From: Punica granatum
Taxonomy: Eukaryota > Streptophyta > Magnoliopsida > Myrtales > Lythraceae
DNA length: 64,000 nt
Direction: 5' to 3'
Assembly: GCF_007655135.1 (NCBI RefSeq)
Contig: NC_045129.1
Span: 10,044,001-10,108,000, forward strand
Shown: positions 10,571 to 22,860 of the stretch, piece after piece
How the letters are laid out: each line of letters starts with the position of its first letter
How positions within the stretch are numbered: the stretch's first letter is position 1
Notes under the pieces: generated by a model
Told to the model about the DNA's origin: nothing
Seen by the model: only the letters and a program-made list of their open reading frames with translations
Database searches by the model: none
Translations under genes and position numbers: made by a program

Positions 10571-11284
10571 GTATTTCGAATAAATGAGAAGATTTTATTA
10601 TATGCATAGATATTATTTAATAATCTCAAATTTTTTAAAAATAAAAATTAATATTTCATAGATAAATATTAACATCAAAATAAGTATATGTATTAGTATA
10701 TATTCATACATAATATGAAATATGTTAATAAATGGTTTTGTGGAAAACCGTTTGTTAGTATATATAGTAAAAAAATTTCTTAACTTGACAACAGTTTACA
10801 GTTAATGAACTTCAAAAGAAAACCTCAAATTTGATGAGGGAGGGAATGCATTGCACGTGCATCTGATGTCTCTAGTATTTTACCCATTTGGTACCCCGTC
10901 TTTAGGACTGCATCGAGGAGCCTCGCTGCTTCTAAGTTCCCTGCATGCAACCTTCAATCAAGAACAAAGATTTCATTTATAACTCATTCCAAGGCAGTGA
11001 AAACGTGGCTAAAAAATTATACCTCTAGTGTCTTCAATGACTCATTTTCGCATATGCTGAAGAGAAATAAGACCCAATACGTTATTTAAATCCAAAAAAT
11101 CCTGAATGTGGCTGCGGCAATAGGAAGGCACTCCTACTAAGTCCTAAAACAAATAAAAATAATAATAACTAACTCCGTCGCATCGCATTATATACATACG
11201 CAATTAAAAATCAAATATGCAGCAAGTTCGACAACTGCTACTAGATCTGTGTGTCCATCTACGACATTTCATCTCTTTTTTGTC
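10571..11284. other. Intergenic, no gene seen
   Basis: AT-rich sequence without recognisable coding or repeat signal apart from the tail of the AT-rich repeat family. Confidence 0.5.
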
Positions 11285-11697
11285 TTAAAAGACAAGCCTA
11301 AACTGTAGTAACTCATCGCCGATTTTCCAGACTTCACATGGAGTACCGATTGGCGCCACGGGCGTTGGCATTCCTCCACCACATTTTAAATCATCAGATT
11401 CTGTCCAGCTTTTACTCTTCCCTGCCATCAAGTTTGTTCCTATTGCTAACTTGATATTCTGTGGCAGTAGAACTGAAGACAAATAACTAACCTCGCAACG
11501 GAGGTACACTGCACCTGTAAAGATGTGTTTCCAGTCTTCCGGAGTAGCTCCCGGAGCAAGACCAGAGTTTGTAATACAAAGTGATGGCCTCCTATGATAG
11601 GTGAATGAGTAGAAGGACATTCGTCATTCCTACCTTCCGGGAGGGTTGGAATAGGATGCCCCGAAGAGCATCTACACGACACATTCATTGCCAGCAC
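11285..11697 (-). other. Unassigned minus-strand coding-like segment downstream of CysRS
   Basis: Two overlapping frames (11,697-11,446 and 11,620-11,285) carry protein-like composition, for example GATPEDWKHIFTGAVYLRC and PCEVWKIGDELLQF before a stop at 11,285. It lies about 0.3 kb beyond the CysRS stop on the same strand. It may be a terminal exon or remnant of another gene, or 3' untranslated sequence. I do not recognise the family. Confidence 0.2.
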
Positions 11698-12004
11698 ATG
11701 AGAACTTGATCTCCCAAAATGCAGAACTCACACTTTCCTCAAATCTACTCTATGAATGACGTCTGTGTACACCAAAGAGATGAATTCTTTGCCAGAAAAC
11801 AGTCACATTCACTGGAAACTTGACACAACCGAAGAAGATGATTGGCCCGTAAAACTGGATGCTTCCTAAGGTATGAAAGAATCCCAAGTGTAAAAGATCT
11901 ATTACTAACTAAAATGAGTTTTTGATACTACTAAAGGCGAGATCTGGAATACGAACTGCAACAGTGCAGACACTCTCCATGGGCAATTCTTGGTTGTTTG
12001 GTTC

Positions 12005-14961
12005 CTAGGCGAGGGGTGTGGCGACGCAGGGCCTCCAATCAGTATTCTCTCCCAAGTCCATGAGCGCAATCCCCTTTGCCATCAGACTGGCCCTTATCTG
12101 ATCACTCTTTGCAAATTCCTTATTTTTCCTTGCTAGAGCTCTCTCCCGAATAAGCCTTTCAACGTCAGCTTGTTGCAAGTCTGCTCTCCTCAGTGCCTTC
12201 TGCTTCAACTCCTCCAGAACCTGCCAGATCACATCATAACCAGAGAAGAAAACAGTCAATTTTTACCTTTCATTGCAATAGAACCAGGAAGCTTGCTTGC
12301 TCCCCTGGGATTTTGAAAATTCTCCTGCCTATATTTATGACAAGGGAAACAGGGAATATATATTGGGAGATTTTACTTGTGTATATATGTATTTTTGGAC
12401 CGTAAGAACTGCTTTCCATAACTGTAACCAAGAGGCTTCCTTTACTCATTTCCTTTGTTTCGACAGGATAAATGAAATTTATGATACTGGGAAACTTTTT
12501 TTTTCCTGGTTTTCATTGATTCTGTTTAATCATGGAAATATCTTGTGTGTTTAATTATTATCTCAGGGGATGAGATTAGGAAATATATCAGGGAAGAAAG
12601 GATTGTCTGCGTGATTAAGAAGGTGAATTTTGGATCATAAGAGGTCTCCCAGTGGATAAAACAGAACATTGAAACCGGAAGAGTTGCAGATAAAACGATG
12701 AGTTACCCGTTCATAAGTGAGAGGCTGGACCGGGAGCACGAGCAACCCCAGAATTCCAAGGACCTCCTTAATTTGTGTCTTGATCTCAGACAAGGACTGA
12801 GCTACTACAGCGAATTGCCGCTGCCTCTGCTTGTGCTTCTTAAGGGTGTTCAAGTTGCTGTTCAGGAACTTCAAGGCATCTTGAAACGCCCCACTGAGTA
12901 TATGAGCAGTACTAAGGTCATCAGACATTTTGGAATAGAATTCTCTCCAGAGCTTGCTTGTGCACTCCTGAGCTGCAGGGAGCAGTTTCCCAGTCTCGTC
13001 GTTCGGTTGCTCGGTGCTTTCTATTTCTTGTTTGAAAGTCGACAAAGCATCTTCAGAGTCTTTCACGTCTGCCGATGGAGAAAGACGTGTAAAAGCTTTA
13101 AGCAAAGCGGACCCACTTAACACAATGCCAAAGCACGGGCTTTATTTTATCAGGAAACAAGTCAAGAAATCGAGATGATCATGCTCATTACATTACTTAC
13201 AATATATATACATATACATATGAATGTACGTATGTATTTATATATCTACTTAAGTGCTTGATTATTAGATGTCGATAAATTTTATCTCAAATTTAGTGGA
13301 TGACCTGATATATGTAGTAAACAGCATCGGAAGAGCCTTCCAACTGCAATGGGGAATAGTTAAGATGAGATCGATAATGCGCACTTATCAGGAAGTGTCT
13401 CACAGCCAACGGATGGTATCTCTCAGTAATCTACAAGGCAAGATAACGTAAAAGATTAGGGTATGCTATATCAATCAAATCAACAAACATGGAAAAGAAG
13501 TCGATTCACTCACGTAACGAATCTGGATGAAATTCCGGTCAGATTTTGACATTTTCTGATTGTTTATGGTGAAGAGACCGTTGTGCATCCAGCAACTAAT
13601 CCTGGCCTCTGCGCACGCAGCACGGCTCTGGGCTATCTCATTCTCATGGTGCGGGAAGATCAAGTCAATTCCTCCACCATGGATATCAAACTTGTGGGAA
13701 AGGTGATGGGCACTCATTGCACTGCACTCTATGTGCCACCCGGGCCTGCCTGGCCCCCATGGGCTCTCCCAACTGATTGGCTCACCAGGCTTTGCAGCCT
13801 GGGGGGAGCAAGGAAAAACACAAAACATGGTTATAACAAATAACGACAAAAACCCAACATCACAGGCCTACATAAACAAAGCAAACTGCAAGGGCTCTCT
13901 AGTGTTTGTTTGTCCTCGGGGGGCTCTGAGGGGGAACGATCGGTGTTACGTACCTTCCATAAAGCAAAATCTGCTTGGTTCAGTTTCCGAGGGTCTTCTG
14001 CGACACGCTCCCCGGCCCTATGATTGTCCAGGTCCTGCCGGGAGAACTGCCCGTAGTTCGGGCTCCTATCGACAGAGAAGAACACATCACCGCCATCCAC
14101 TTTATAGGCAATGTCATTGTCAATAATCTGCTGAATCATGGCCTTGATCTGTTCCATGTGGTCGGAAACTCGGGGCTGGAGGTTGGGAGGAAGGCACTGG
14201 AGATCAGCCATGTCCTCATTGTATGCTCGGCAAAATCGGTCACTTAGAGACAAGGGGTCCACCCTCATTGCATTGGCTCGGTCAATTATCTGCGTACATG
14301 TTTATTTATCAAAACTTAAAACACATGAATTCCTCTAGCATCAAATAAATAAAAGAGTTCAGAACAATAACTTTGAGAAGGGCTCTACTCTACCTTGTCA
14401 TCGATATCGGTGAAGTTGCGGACGTAAGTAACATCATACTCCAAGTGTAGAAGGTACCTACATCAATATCATATATACCAACTACCATTAAACTATCTGT
14501 GCACGTCACACAGTGCCATGCAAGCAAATATCCAGAAATTAAAGGATGACTAGTTAAATTACAGATTCCATCTATCAGATCATAAACTTCCAAAACACCT
14601 TCGCATCACACACACACACACAACCTAATTTCCTAAGCCAAAAATTGGATCATATGCAAGCAGCCTACCAATCAATATCCGCAGTACATTACCAACCGCA
14701 ATCAATCATAAATAAATAAAACCCTTTTAAATTATTATCAAAAATTTAAAAATTAAAAAGAAAAGGGACCTACCTGTAGAGGACGTCGAATGCGACAGAG
14801 GCCCGAGCGTGGCCGAGATGGCTGAAGTCGTAGGCAGTGACCCCACAGACATACAGGCGGATCTTGCCCTCCACTAACGGCTTCAGCACTTCCTTCTGCT
14901 TCGTCATTGAATTGTACAATCGAAGCTTCTCCCTAAGCTCACACTTATTCTTCTTCTCCAT
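12005..14961 (-). CDS. Cysteinyl-tRNA synthetase, cytosolic type
   Basis: Class I aminoacyl-tRNA synthetase that charges tRNA-Cys with cysteine. Seven exons are readable with GT-AG junctions: 14,961-14,774, 14,457-14,394, 14,289-13,954, 13,798-13,514, 13,430-13,305, 13,068-12,707, 12,220-12,005 (TAG). The protein would be about 525 aa. Exon 1 has the zinc-site Cys in YVCGVTAYD and the HIGH-type motif HLGH. Exon 2 has RNFTDIDDK. Exon 4 has WHIECSAM and HHENEIAQS (zinc and cysteine site) and the KMSKS loop. The last exon ends with the family's KDFAKSDxIR-like tail ([20 protein letters not shown]). There is no transit peptide before the catalytic fold, so I favour the cytosolic isoform. Oddity: exon 5 ends in phase 0, but the only frame of exon 6 matching the family needs one more base (see findings). 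This could be a real frameshift, a sequence error or unusual splicing. Confidence 0.88.
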
Positions 14962-15055
14962 CTCTCCTTGACCCTTCCTGAACTCAAATTTGGGCCGACC
15001 TCCTTACTTGAGAGAGCGAGAGAGCGAGAGAGAGAGAGAGAGAGAGAGAGAGTGT
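14962..15055 (-). promoter_or_regulatory. CysRS 5' leader with (GA)n tract
   Basis: Immediately upstream of the CysRS ATG lies a GA/CT microsatellite at about 15,008-15,052 (CT-rich on the coding strand). Pyrimidine-rich leaders of this kind are common around plant transcription starts. The exact start site cannot be read. Confidence 0.4.
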
Positions 15056-16248
15056 CATCAAAAATCGTCGCTTTCAACCCCAAAAGCCTCAGAATCTATC
15101 TATATATACGTTAAGCCTAAGGAGGGCTCTTTAATTAGCCACGTGTTCAACCCAAAAAGTTTTACAATGAAATATTTTAAAATCCATTTCTCTTTCTTTA
15201 TTCACAATTAAAAAAAAAAGAAGATTTTCCACATGATTAGATAGTATGGTATGTAAGTGTACATATATATATATATAAAAATAAAGAATCCATCTATATA
15301 TATATAGATTTGGTGTGTATATATATATATATATATGCTATTTTTTTTCAACCGATTCTAGGTAGAATCTCCATTCTAACAACCTTGATTCCATCACTAG
15401 ACCAGTCTTTCAGCATTGTAACAAAAAATCCTCCAATCATGTGAAACTCAGAAGCTATCTTGAACTATATTTTGCATGCAACATGTTCCTTGCCCAGATT
15501 TCACAGATGGCTAGTTGTTTTGTTACAATAAATGGTGTCCATGTCCCTCTTATTTAAACCTTTGATTATCCGGAGAAATCAGAACTCGAGGTTTCGTATG
15601 TGAAACTATGATTTGGAGTGGCTTCGTGATATGTCAAAGATGGAATGAGTGCGATGGGTGCTAAAGACATGCTGTTTTACCAGACAAATGCTGAGAGAAC
15701 AAAGCCGCTCTTAGAGGCACATCCAGTTGGAAAAATATAAAGATGGTATAGCTATGAAGACAAAATAACCAATTCAACCCTGCAATCGTTCCTCACATGC
15801 ATCCATGTGGATAGGAATTGAATGGTTCATCATATCAGCTCATGTGCATACACAAATATACGACGGATACACACATATTACCTCATGATTCGTTCAGATC
15901 AAGAAATTAATTATGAAGGATATCAGGTGTTAACGCGGAGATTCACAAAGACTGAGCCTCAGGAGGCAAATCGGAGTTACCATGATATTTCTGCAAAGAA
16001 CTGGGAAATCGCATGCACTGTCAATTCAACTGTATTTCAGCAATAATATCCTATTGGAACTTGGGAATTCCTTCTATTCCTTCCTACTTCTAGGTGTAGT
16101 GGAAGATTACAGCTCTGAAAAGAATCTATCCCCGTCTGCCGTTGGATGATCTAGGAGACTGGGATGTCTAATTGACTGAACAAGAGAAGGATCAATATAA
16201 TCAATAGAAAAACCGGATGAATCCCTTCAAGGCGAGGTCTTTTGCAGC
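15056..16248. other. Intergenic between CysRS and ROCK1-like gene
   Basis: It contains TA microsatellites at about 15,261-15,276 and 15,316-15,338. Otherwise it is unremarkable DNA that must hold the CysRS promoter and the 3' untranslated region of the transporter gene. No open frame is convincing. Confidence 0.6.
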
Positions 16249-19144
16249 TTAAGCTTCCCTCTCTTTGAATCGGTAAGGATACTTTTGGTACATTGAGATG
16301 CTGCTGATGACAAGAGGAAGTGCCACAACACAGTACAGCGAGGGCGGCTTCCCTTCGAAAATGAATTGCAGCAGAGCAGTGACAATCAGTGACGAAACAA
16401 TAACGAAACCCTGCGAGCATTTGGAAGAAATTATTGGTACAAGCACTGAAAGGAAAGGGAATATGAGAAGCACGAAGGTAGCTTGAATCCCACCACATAG
16501 ATGAATTTGAAATTGACTGAAAAAGTAAGAGGCCAAGTAAAAATACAAGAAAAGGGCAAAGTGATAACTAAATCTCAGAACAGAGGGCAGATTGTTTTGA
16601 TCTTTCAGGCAGCACGGAATTTCTCAAAAGATAATGTAACAAATTCCAGAAGGGGGCAGAGAGAGAGAGAGCCTTGCCTTGCGAACTCCGCCAGCATAAC
16701 TTGTAACAAGGCCAACAAGAATACCCCCAAGTGCATTGGATATAACGGGTATCTGAATAAGAAAACCACATTATTAGTCAGTTATTTTGGTAGAGAATAA
16801 GGTGCAACTAGAAGTGGCAAAGAACTATCTGAGGTAGCTTTTGTTATGTTAGCATATTTACCCTTCCACCGAAGATTTTGCTTGTAAGAGAAAGTCAAAC
16901 ATAAGTCTTGAAAAACAATCTATCAACTATCATACCAATAACAGGGCATTCAAATCACCCCGAATGTGTAAAAGGGTCTGATTTTTTTTTTATGTATCTC
17001 CAAAAGAAACTATGGAAATATTTAGATACTCACCAAAGTCAAAGGAGTCCAACCATAGAAAAATCCGTACTTTCTAATTGTTTCTCCATCAGGAGACTTA
17101 AAGGTACTTGCCAACATACACAGGCTCCCGACAAGAGACATCTCCACAGTCATCAAGTATGAGGAGTGTTTCTTAACCTGTAAAGAGATAACATTAGCAG
17201 GAAAGAGAACTGTAAAATGTTTAGGATACAGATTACAGAAAATTCGTAATGAGATAGGGAGGTTGTTGTTTTTATTCTACCTGAGCAGCCCACTGACATA
17301 GAGAGGAAGCAAGACCCGAGAGTACAGAAGCCACCAGAACAGGAATGATTCCATAGAACAAAATTTGTTCAGGGTCACTGCTGGCAGAACCTTTGCCAGA
17401 GCCTTCGCCAATGCTCAGAAGAACTGCTGCAACAATCAACAAAAAGAGGGCTCCTATTTGCTGAATTGATTGCTTCTGCCTATAGATTCAACCCAATATA
17501 TAGAACGTCAAAAATCGCCTGCACATCTACATTAACTAAGTTTAATTATACATGCCATCAGTAGGTGATATTCAACATCTAGAAACTGGTATATGTTCTC
17601 CAATGTCTTTTTCCTTTCTCTTTTCTTTAAATGAGATATATAAACCAAAAAACATCCCGAGTCACACTCAATAAAGATGCTAAATTACAGAACACCCAAG
17701 TTATTGCAAATTATAACCTATTTACCATTGTTCACTCAAATTTTAATGAACACCAGAAGACCTAGGGAAGTCTCTGGACATGATATCTACGTGCAGGACT
17801 AGATGCCAGAATACAAAACACTTCCTATAGGAGCATTGTCGGATTTTCTTTCCTTTGCATAAACGATCTTTTTTTCTCCGTTAAGCACTACCAGCAAGAC
17901 CGGATTTAGCCAGCGTAAGTCCAATCTGGCTTTGGTTGGTAGTGATCCAAGGGAAGTTTGAAGAGGTGAAACAGAATTTCATGGATATAGGAAACGTGAC
18001 AAGAATGCGACTCAAAACCATACCTCAAGATGATATAAGTGAACAAAGCAGTGAAAATAATCTTTGTCTGGTTCAACAAAGAGAACGTGAGAGAATCGAG
18101 ATTCTTGTAGGAAATCTGCAGCAAGCTATTCTGAAGAGCATATATAGCAGCAGGAAGCCCCGATGCAACCAGTGAACCGACCAAGGTCCACTCTTGAAGC
18201 AGTTTCTGCAGACTACCTTCTTTCGCCATGAAAAATAGAGCAAAAACAACCTGAATTGCCAAAATGAAAGGAGCAATTTTTCTCACTCAAATTCATGTAT
18301 CTCAAAATAAACAAGACTGATGGCAATAGGTTCCGAGCATAAGTTTATCGAGAGAGCTCGTCAAGAAATATAATACCTTTGCTAATTCACAAGCCAAGAC
18401 CAATGTCGTTACAATCACTTCTCGCCTGCGTGACAGTGTTGAACTCAGTAAGTCCTTTGCGAGTCATTAAGTTGAACAATTAAATCTTATCAGAAAAGTT
18501 ACAAACTTGTGTAAAACCCGACTAAGATCTATTAACTGAACCGTTCCAAACAAAGAATAACAAGCAATTATTTGGACAATGGACCTAATGCAAGTCTTAT
18601 GGAAATAACACTCGGCATAAGATGTCAACAGACAAGTGCTCATGAACTCTGGAAGAGGGCACATTGGGAGATAGTCCGTGAAAATTCAATCTGGCGATGG
18701 CAAAATTGATGACTAAGAGCAAAAATTTCTAAGGATTGGCAACGGCTGAAGATCAAGATTTTCCCGAATGAGGTCTTGCAATTCAACATCCGAAGGTCAA
18801 ATACAAGCGTACGGGGCTGCAATGGAACAATTCTATCTATAGAATTCAGACCCCATCAGAAAGACTACAAGCTCCGCATCAAATCGAACGGTCACTGGCA
18901 AGAAAGATTTTTGCTGAGAGGACTCGGATGGCGAATCAAATCAACTTTGGGTGAGATCAATCGAAACTGACCTGACGCATCGCTTGGAGACGAGGGGCTG
19001 CGCGCCGTACTGGAGAGTGAGCAGAAGCGAGTAAATCCACACCCTGCTGTTGCCACCAGTGCCTCGATTCTTCACCGGCCGCTTCGATTTGGTGGCGGCC
19101 GGCGGTGCCATTGTCAGCTCCTGATCGGCGGCCGGTCGGTCCAC
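16249..19144 (-). CDS. ROCK1: ROCK1-like UDP-GlcNAc/UDP-GalNAc transporter
   Basis: Nucleotide-sugar transporter of the CMP-sialic acid/UDP-galactose transporter family. Arabidopsis ROCK1 is an ER carrier for UDP-GlcNAc/UDP-GalNAc that affects protein quality control and cytokinin responses. Seven exons: 19,144-18,972, 18,425-18,377, 18,250-18,024, 17,479-17,281, 17,177-17,034, 16,752-16,678, 16,410-16,249. All phases agree and give 342 aa. Family blocks in order: VWIYSLLLTLQYGAQPL, SGLPAAIYALQNSLLQISYK, SLLNQTKIIFTALFTYIILR, GLASSLCQWAAQVKKHSSYL, VTSYAGGVRK, EGKPPS and SSISMYQKYPY. The hydrophobic blocks fit a ten-helix carrier. The first ATG is at 19,144; MAPPAATK at 19,111 is an alternative start. 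The intron after 16,678 opens with GC instead of GT. The gene lies tandem with CysRS on the same strand, 1.3 kb apart. Assignment to ROCK1 rather than a sister carrier rests on remembered similarity. Confidence 0.88.
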
Positions 19145-19370
19145 CAGAACCCGCAGACCCTTCTCTTCCGCCGAACCTGGTTTGGTGAATTTTCAATGTC
19201 TATTACTTTTGCAATCAGAGTGGAAGAAGAGAAAGAGGGAAGAAGAAGAAGAAGCCATCCATTTTTAATCGCCGAACGGCGCCAAAGAACCTTCAACGGA
19301 AATGGACATTAACAAGCAAAACCCATTTCACAAGTCATTCCGTCCACTGTGAAAAAAAAAAAAGTAGAAA

Positions 19371-19772
19371 ATTACGCTATATATCCACTGATTTTACCGT
19401 ATTCTCAAATCTACTTTAAAAATTATAAAAAAATATATCATAATTTACATTTGATTCTAAATTCATCCCGCCGTTATATCTTTCGACAATATTTAACGGT
19501 GTTGCTGACGTGGAATGCAAGTTGATCCATTCTTGCAACTGTGGTCATTTACCCGAGATAAATTTGAAAAAAAAATTAAAATCATGAGATAAATTTGAGA
19601 TAAAAATTAAAATTATTTGATAAATTTGAATCCTACTTATATTTCATTAATGGATAAATTGACGGTGAAATAGATTTTGAGCCAAATGTAAATCATGAAA
19701 TATTTTGAATAATTTTTAAAATATAAGATAGATTTAAAAATCCGATGAAACCATATAATATATGTGATAATA
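19371..19772. mobile_element. Foldback MITE with ~100-bp terminal inverted repeats
   Basis: The left arm (about 19,371-19,480) and the reverse complement of the right arm (about 19,660-19,772) share the same landmark series. It runs ATATAT, a TTTTACC/TTTCATC block, AAATCTA, TTTAAAAATTAT, ATTTACATTTG, AAATTCAT and CCGT. The arms are diverged, the interior is AT-rich, and there is no coding sequence. This suggests an old non-autonomous foldback (Mutator- or CACTA-like) element. Confidence 0.65.
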
Positions 19773-19861
19773 ACCTCAAAAAAATAAGTGAAAAATTTAG
19801 TCGGGTTTGGTACATTACAATTCAAGATTACTGAAAATTCAGATTTCTAGACATGTATATT

Positions 19862-20055
19862 CCGTTTGGTTTCGCAGTTAAAATCACAAAATTTTAACTT
19901 TAATTTTAACTCAACACACTACACAACAAAAATACACATTTTCCAAGTAAAAAATTTTAACTTTAACTTTAACTTTAATTCAATACACTACACAATCATT
20001 TGTCATTTTTCACAATTAAAATCAACGTTACTTTAACTCTGAAACCAAACGCACC
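19862..20055. mobile_element. Small hAT-type MITE
   Basis: The left end CGTTTGGTTTCGCAGTTAAA at about 19,863 pairs with the right end near 20,036-20,051, whose reverse complement begins GTGCGTTTGGTTTCAGAG and continues TTAAA. Plant hAT-type MITEs commonly have GTTTGG ends like these. The ~150-bp interior has repeated TTTTAACTTTAA blocks. No clear 8-bp target duplication was found. Confidence 0.5.
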
Positions 20056-20811
20056 TGTGGATTGTGACTTTTTAAATTACTCAAAATGTAACCATACAAT
20101 GTAAAAAGAATATTACCGTCGGGAAACTTTTTTTTTTTTACCAAAATACTCTCATAGTATGTGTTTATATATATGTATAATAAAAATAAATTATGTGTCC
20201 AAACCTTTGTCGTCTTCGTTCATTTTGCCACCCAAATCATTTGACTTTGTTGACTTTTGATTTGCTTGCTCATCTGCTTGCTCGTCCATCTCATTGCTCA
20301 TCAGGCGGAGGCTTTTCTTGAAAACAAGAAAGATTTAATAGGGAGAACTCTAAGATAAAATAGTTGTGGATGATTTTCACCTAGGACGAGCTATGGAAAT
20401 AGCTTGTCCTAAGCAAACTTTGATCAAAACTGGGGGAAAATAGAGCGATTTTTTTTTTCTAATGTTGGTCTTTGTGGATTAAATACTCTCCACATTTTCA
20501 ATTTATATTAAATCTATTGATAACATCTGGCACTAAACTAATATGGCAAGTGAATAATTGGTTATGTTGTTCTCCAGTGATATGTGTTACATGCTATTAT
20601 TGCACTTGTTTTAATGTTATACTACCTTTGCATTTTTATATTTAGTTTTTTATGAGAAATATTTTTTGGGTGAGCTGTGCGCAGGGGCGAAGCCAGGGAT
20701 TTATCTCAGGGGGGCAAAATATAAAACGAAAATAGACGTATCTATGAAATTATATCAAATGTATATTAACAATAGAGATATATGAAGTTCATTGAATTAA
20801 AAACTAAATAA
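20056..20811. other. Intergenic, no gene seen
   Basis: AT-rich sequence without coding signal. The GGGGCGAAGCCAGGGA stretch near 20,683 probably belongs to the end of the adjoining hAT element. Confidence 0.5.
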
Positions 20812-22860
20812 TTACAAATGTTTCTTTCGAGGTCTCATAACCTGAAAGCTATTCAAGATTCTTTCATTGTCAATATTATAAAAAATATCTTTATCAATAT
20901 AAGTAACCAAACAATCGTTCATCCAAGAGTTTCCCATCTTATTACGGAGGTGGTTCTTTACAATTTTCATCGCTGAAAAAATTCTCTGCACCGATGCAGT
21001 AGCAACTGGTAATATCAACGCCAACTTCATAAGTAAGTAAACCAGTGGATAGACAAAATACCTTCTTGTGGCAACCAACTTCTGAGAAAGATCTTCGATA
21101 CTTTCTAGGTTTAAGAACTCTTCATGAGATCTCATATCAAGAATGTAAGTCTCAAGTTAATTGTCAAGCAACTGAATATCAATCTCAGAAAACTCCGAAG
21201 GATAAAAGCGAGCAAGTTGAGTCAATTTTGACTTATCAAAAGAGGCAAAAGAATCATTTGGGCTTAAGCAAGCCACGCAAAGAAGCAAATTTGTGTTCAC
21301 CTCATTGAAGCAACTGTTGAGTTCTTGAAGTTGCCAATCGATCACACTATTAAAAAGCTCAAACCGAAAATAACTCAAGTTTGTCAAGGCTTCACCTTTC
21401 CGCTGCGATCGTCCTGGAGCCACATACATTTCATTCATATTTATGATATCAATGTCATTTCTGTCAGAAAATATAGATACTTCACTCATCAAAGAGTCCC
21501 ATCCTTCATCCCGCATATCTTGCAAACGTTGTTTTGCCACTTCAATCAAAACCATAGCATTCACAATATCTTACTCTTTCCTTTCCAATGCTAGAGACAA
21601 CTCATTCGTGATTCCCAAAATAGTTTTCATCATGTGCAAGATGAACACAAATTCAAAAGTTGGCATAACACTCAATAAGGAAAATGTTTCACCTCTTTGA
21701 TCTGCAGTTGAGCCATCTTTCTCAATGATTTGAAGAACTTCCATAACCGATGAGAACATGACAATCAAACTTATCAATGACCTATAATGAGATCCCCAAC
21801 GTGTATCACCTCCTCTTTGAAGACTTCTCTCTTGATTTGAACCCTTACCCATCGAGAATTCACCAATTTCAAATGCTTCCAAGACTCTTTTTGTTGCTTC
21901 TCTCGAAGAAGATCTCTACGCTTGCATGAAGTTCCAACAAGAGTAGTTATACTAGCTATTGAGTTGAAAAATGCAGCAACTTGCAGTTTTTTTTTGCCAC
22001 GGCAACAAGAGCTAGTTGAAGTTGATGAGCAAAACAATGAACATAATAAGCAGAAGAATTCTCTTGCATGATCAAAGTTTTGAGTCCATTAAATTCCCCT
22101 CGCATGTTACTTGCCCCATCATAGCCTTGCCCCCGCACTTTAGATAAGCTCAAATTATGCTTCAAAAAAAGAAGTTGAATAGCCGCTTTTAGTGAGGAAG
22201 CGATGGTGTCACTAACATGAACAATGCCAAGAAAACGCTCAACAACAAACCCTTCTGAATTGACAAATCTTAGAACAACCGCCATTTATTCCTTGATTGA
22301 AACATCACGAGATTCATCAAGTAAAATACCAAAGAATTCATCCCCTAGCTCATGGAGAATAGCATTAGTGGTCTCCATAGCGCTAGCACGGATAAGATCC
22401 TTCTGAATATCTAGGGATATCATTTTCATATTTCCTGGAGCATTATTCAAGACAACGTTTTTTATAGCATCGCTGTGACTAGCAAGAAAATAGAGGAGTT
22501 GCAGAAAGTTGCCTTGATTATGCGATTCTTCTGTTTCATTGTGGCCACGAAATGCCAAGCCTTGAGATAGAAGAAAACGGATGCAGTCAAGTGAAGCAGT
22601 CAGACGAAGCCGATAATCTTTACGTGCTTGTTCTGATTGCTTCTTAAAAGCAAATTGGATATGTTATCGTTGATTCATCAAATCTTCGCATCTTCTCCAA
22701 GTTTTGTTATGGGCACTATTCAAACCTCCAACATGCTCATTGAATTTTTCTTTTTTCTTCCAATTTGTATATCCTTCCGACACAAATACTTCACCATTTG
22801 CTTGCGCTCCAATGTCCGGCCTATAAAGATAGCCTGTGCGATTTATATTAGATATGCAAT
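20812..22860 (-). pseudogene. Broken hAT transposase-derived gene (TTF/ZMYM1-like)
   Basis: Read on the minus strand, the pieces follow the order of plant 'TTF-type zinc finger with HAT dimerisation domain' genes. VFVSEGYTNWKKKEKFNEHV and LNSAHNKTWRRCEDLMNQ (about 22,800-22,670) form the TTF finger. FFGILLDESRDVSIKE (to 22,286) and KVRGQGYDGASNMRGEF with YVHCFAHQLQLALVAVAKK (22,200-21,990) belong to the DUF4371/RNase H core. GDTRWGSHYRSL (about 21,800) follows. The hAT dimerisation end, including ATASVQRIFSAMKIVKNHLRN, lies at 21,010-20,940 and stops near 20,812. At least four frame changes separate the pieces, so no single protein is encoded. Intact relatives are transposases or domesticated derivatives; this one looks like a dead copy. 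Confidence 0.85.

Noticed and set aside
12698..13120. 140-codon plus-strand open frame
   Set aside because: It is antisense to CysRS exon 6, which carries clear family motifs.
14990..15211. Plus-strand frame with alternating Glu-Arg
   Set aside because: It is a (GA)n microsatellite in the CysRS leader.
19854..20063. 8-bp target duplication around the small MITE
   Set aside because: I compared the flanks and found only weak similarity (ACATGTAT against ACCTGTGG), not enough to claim.
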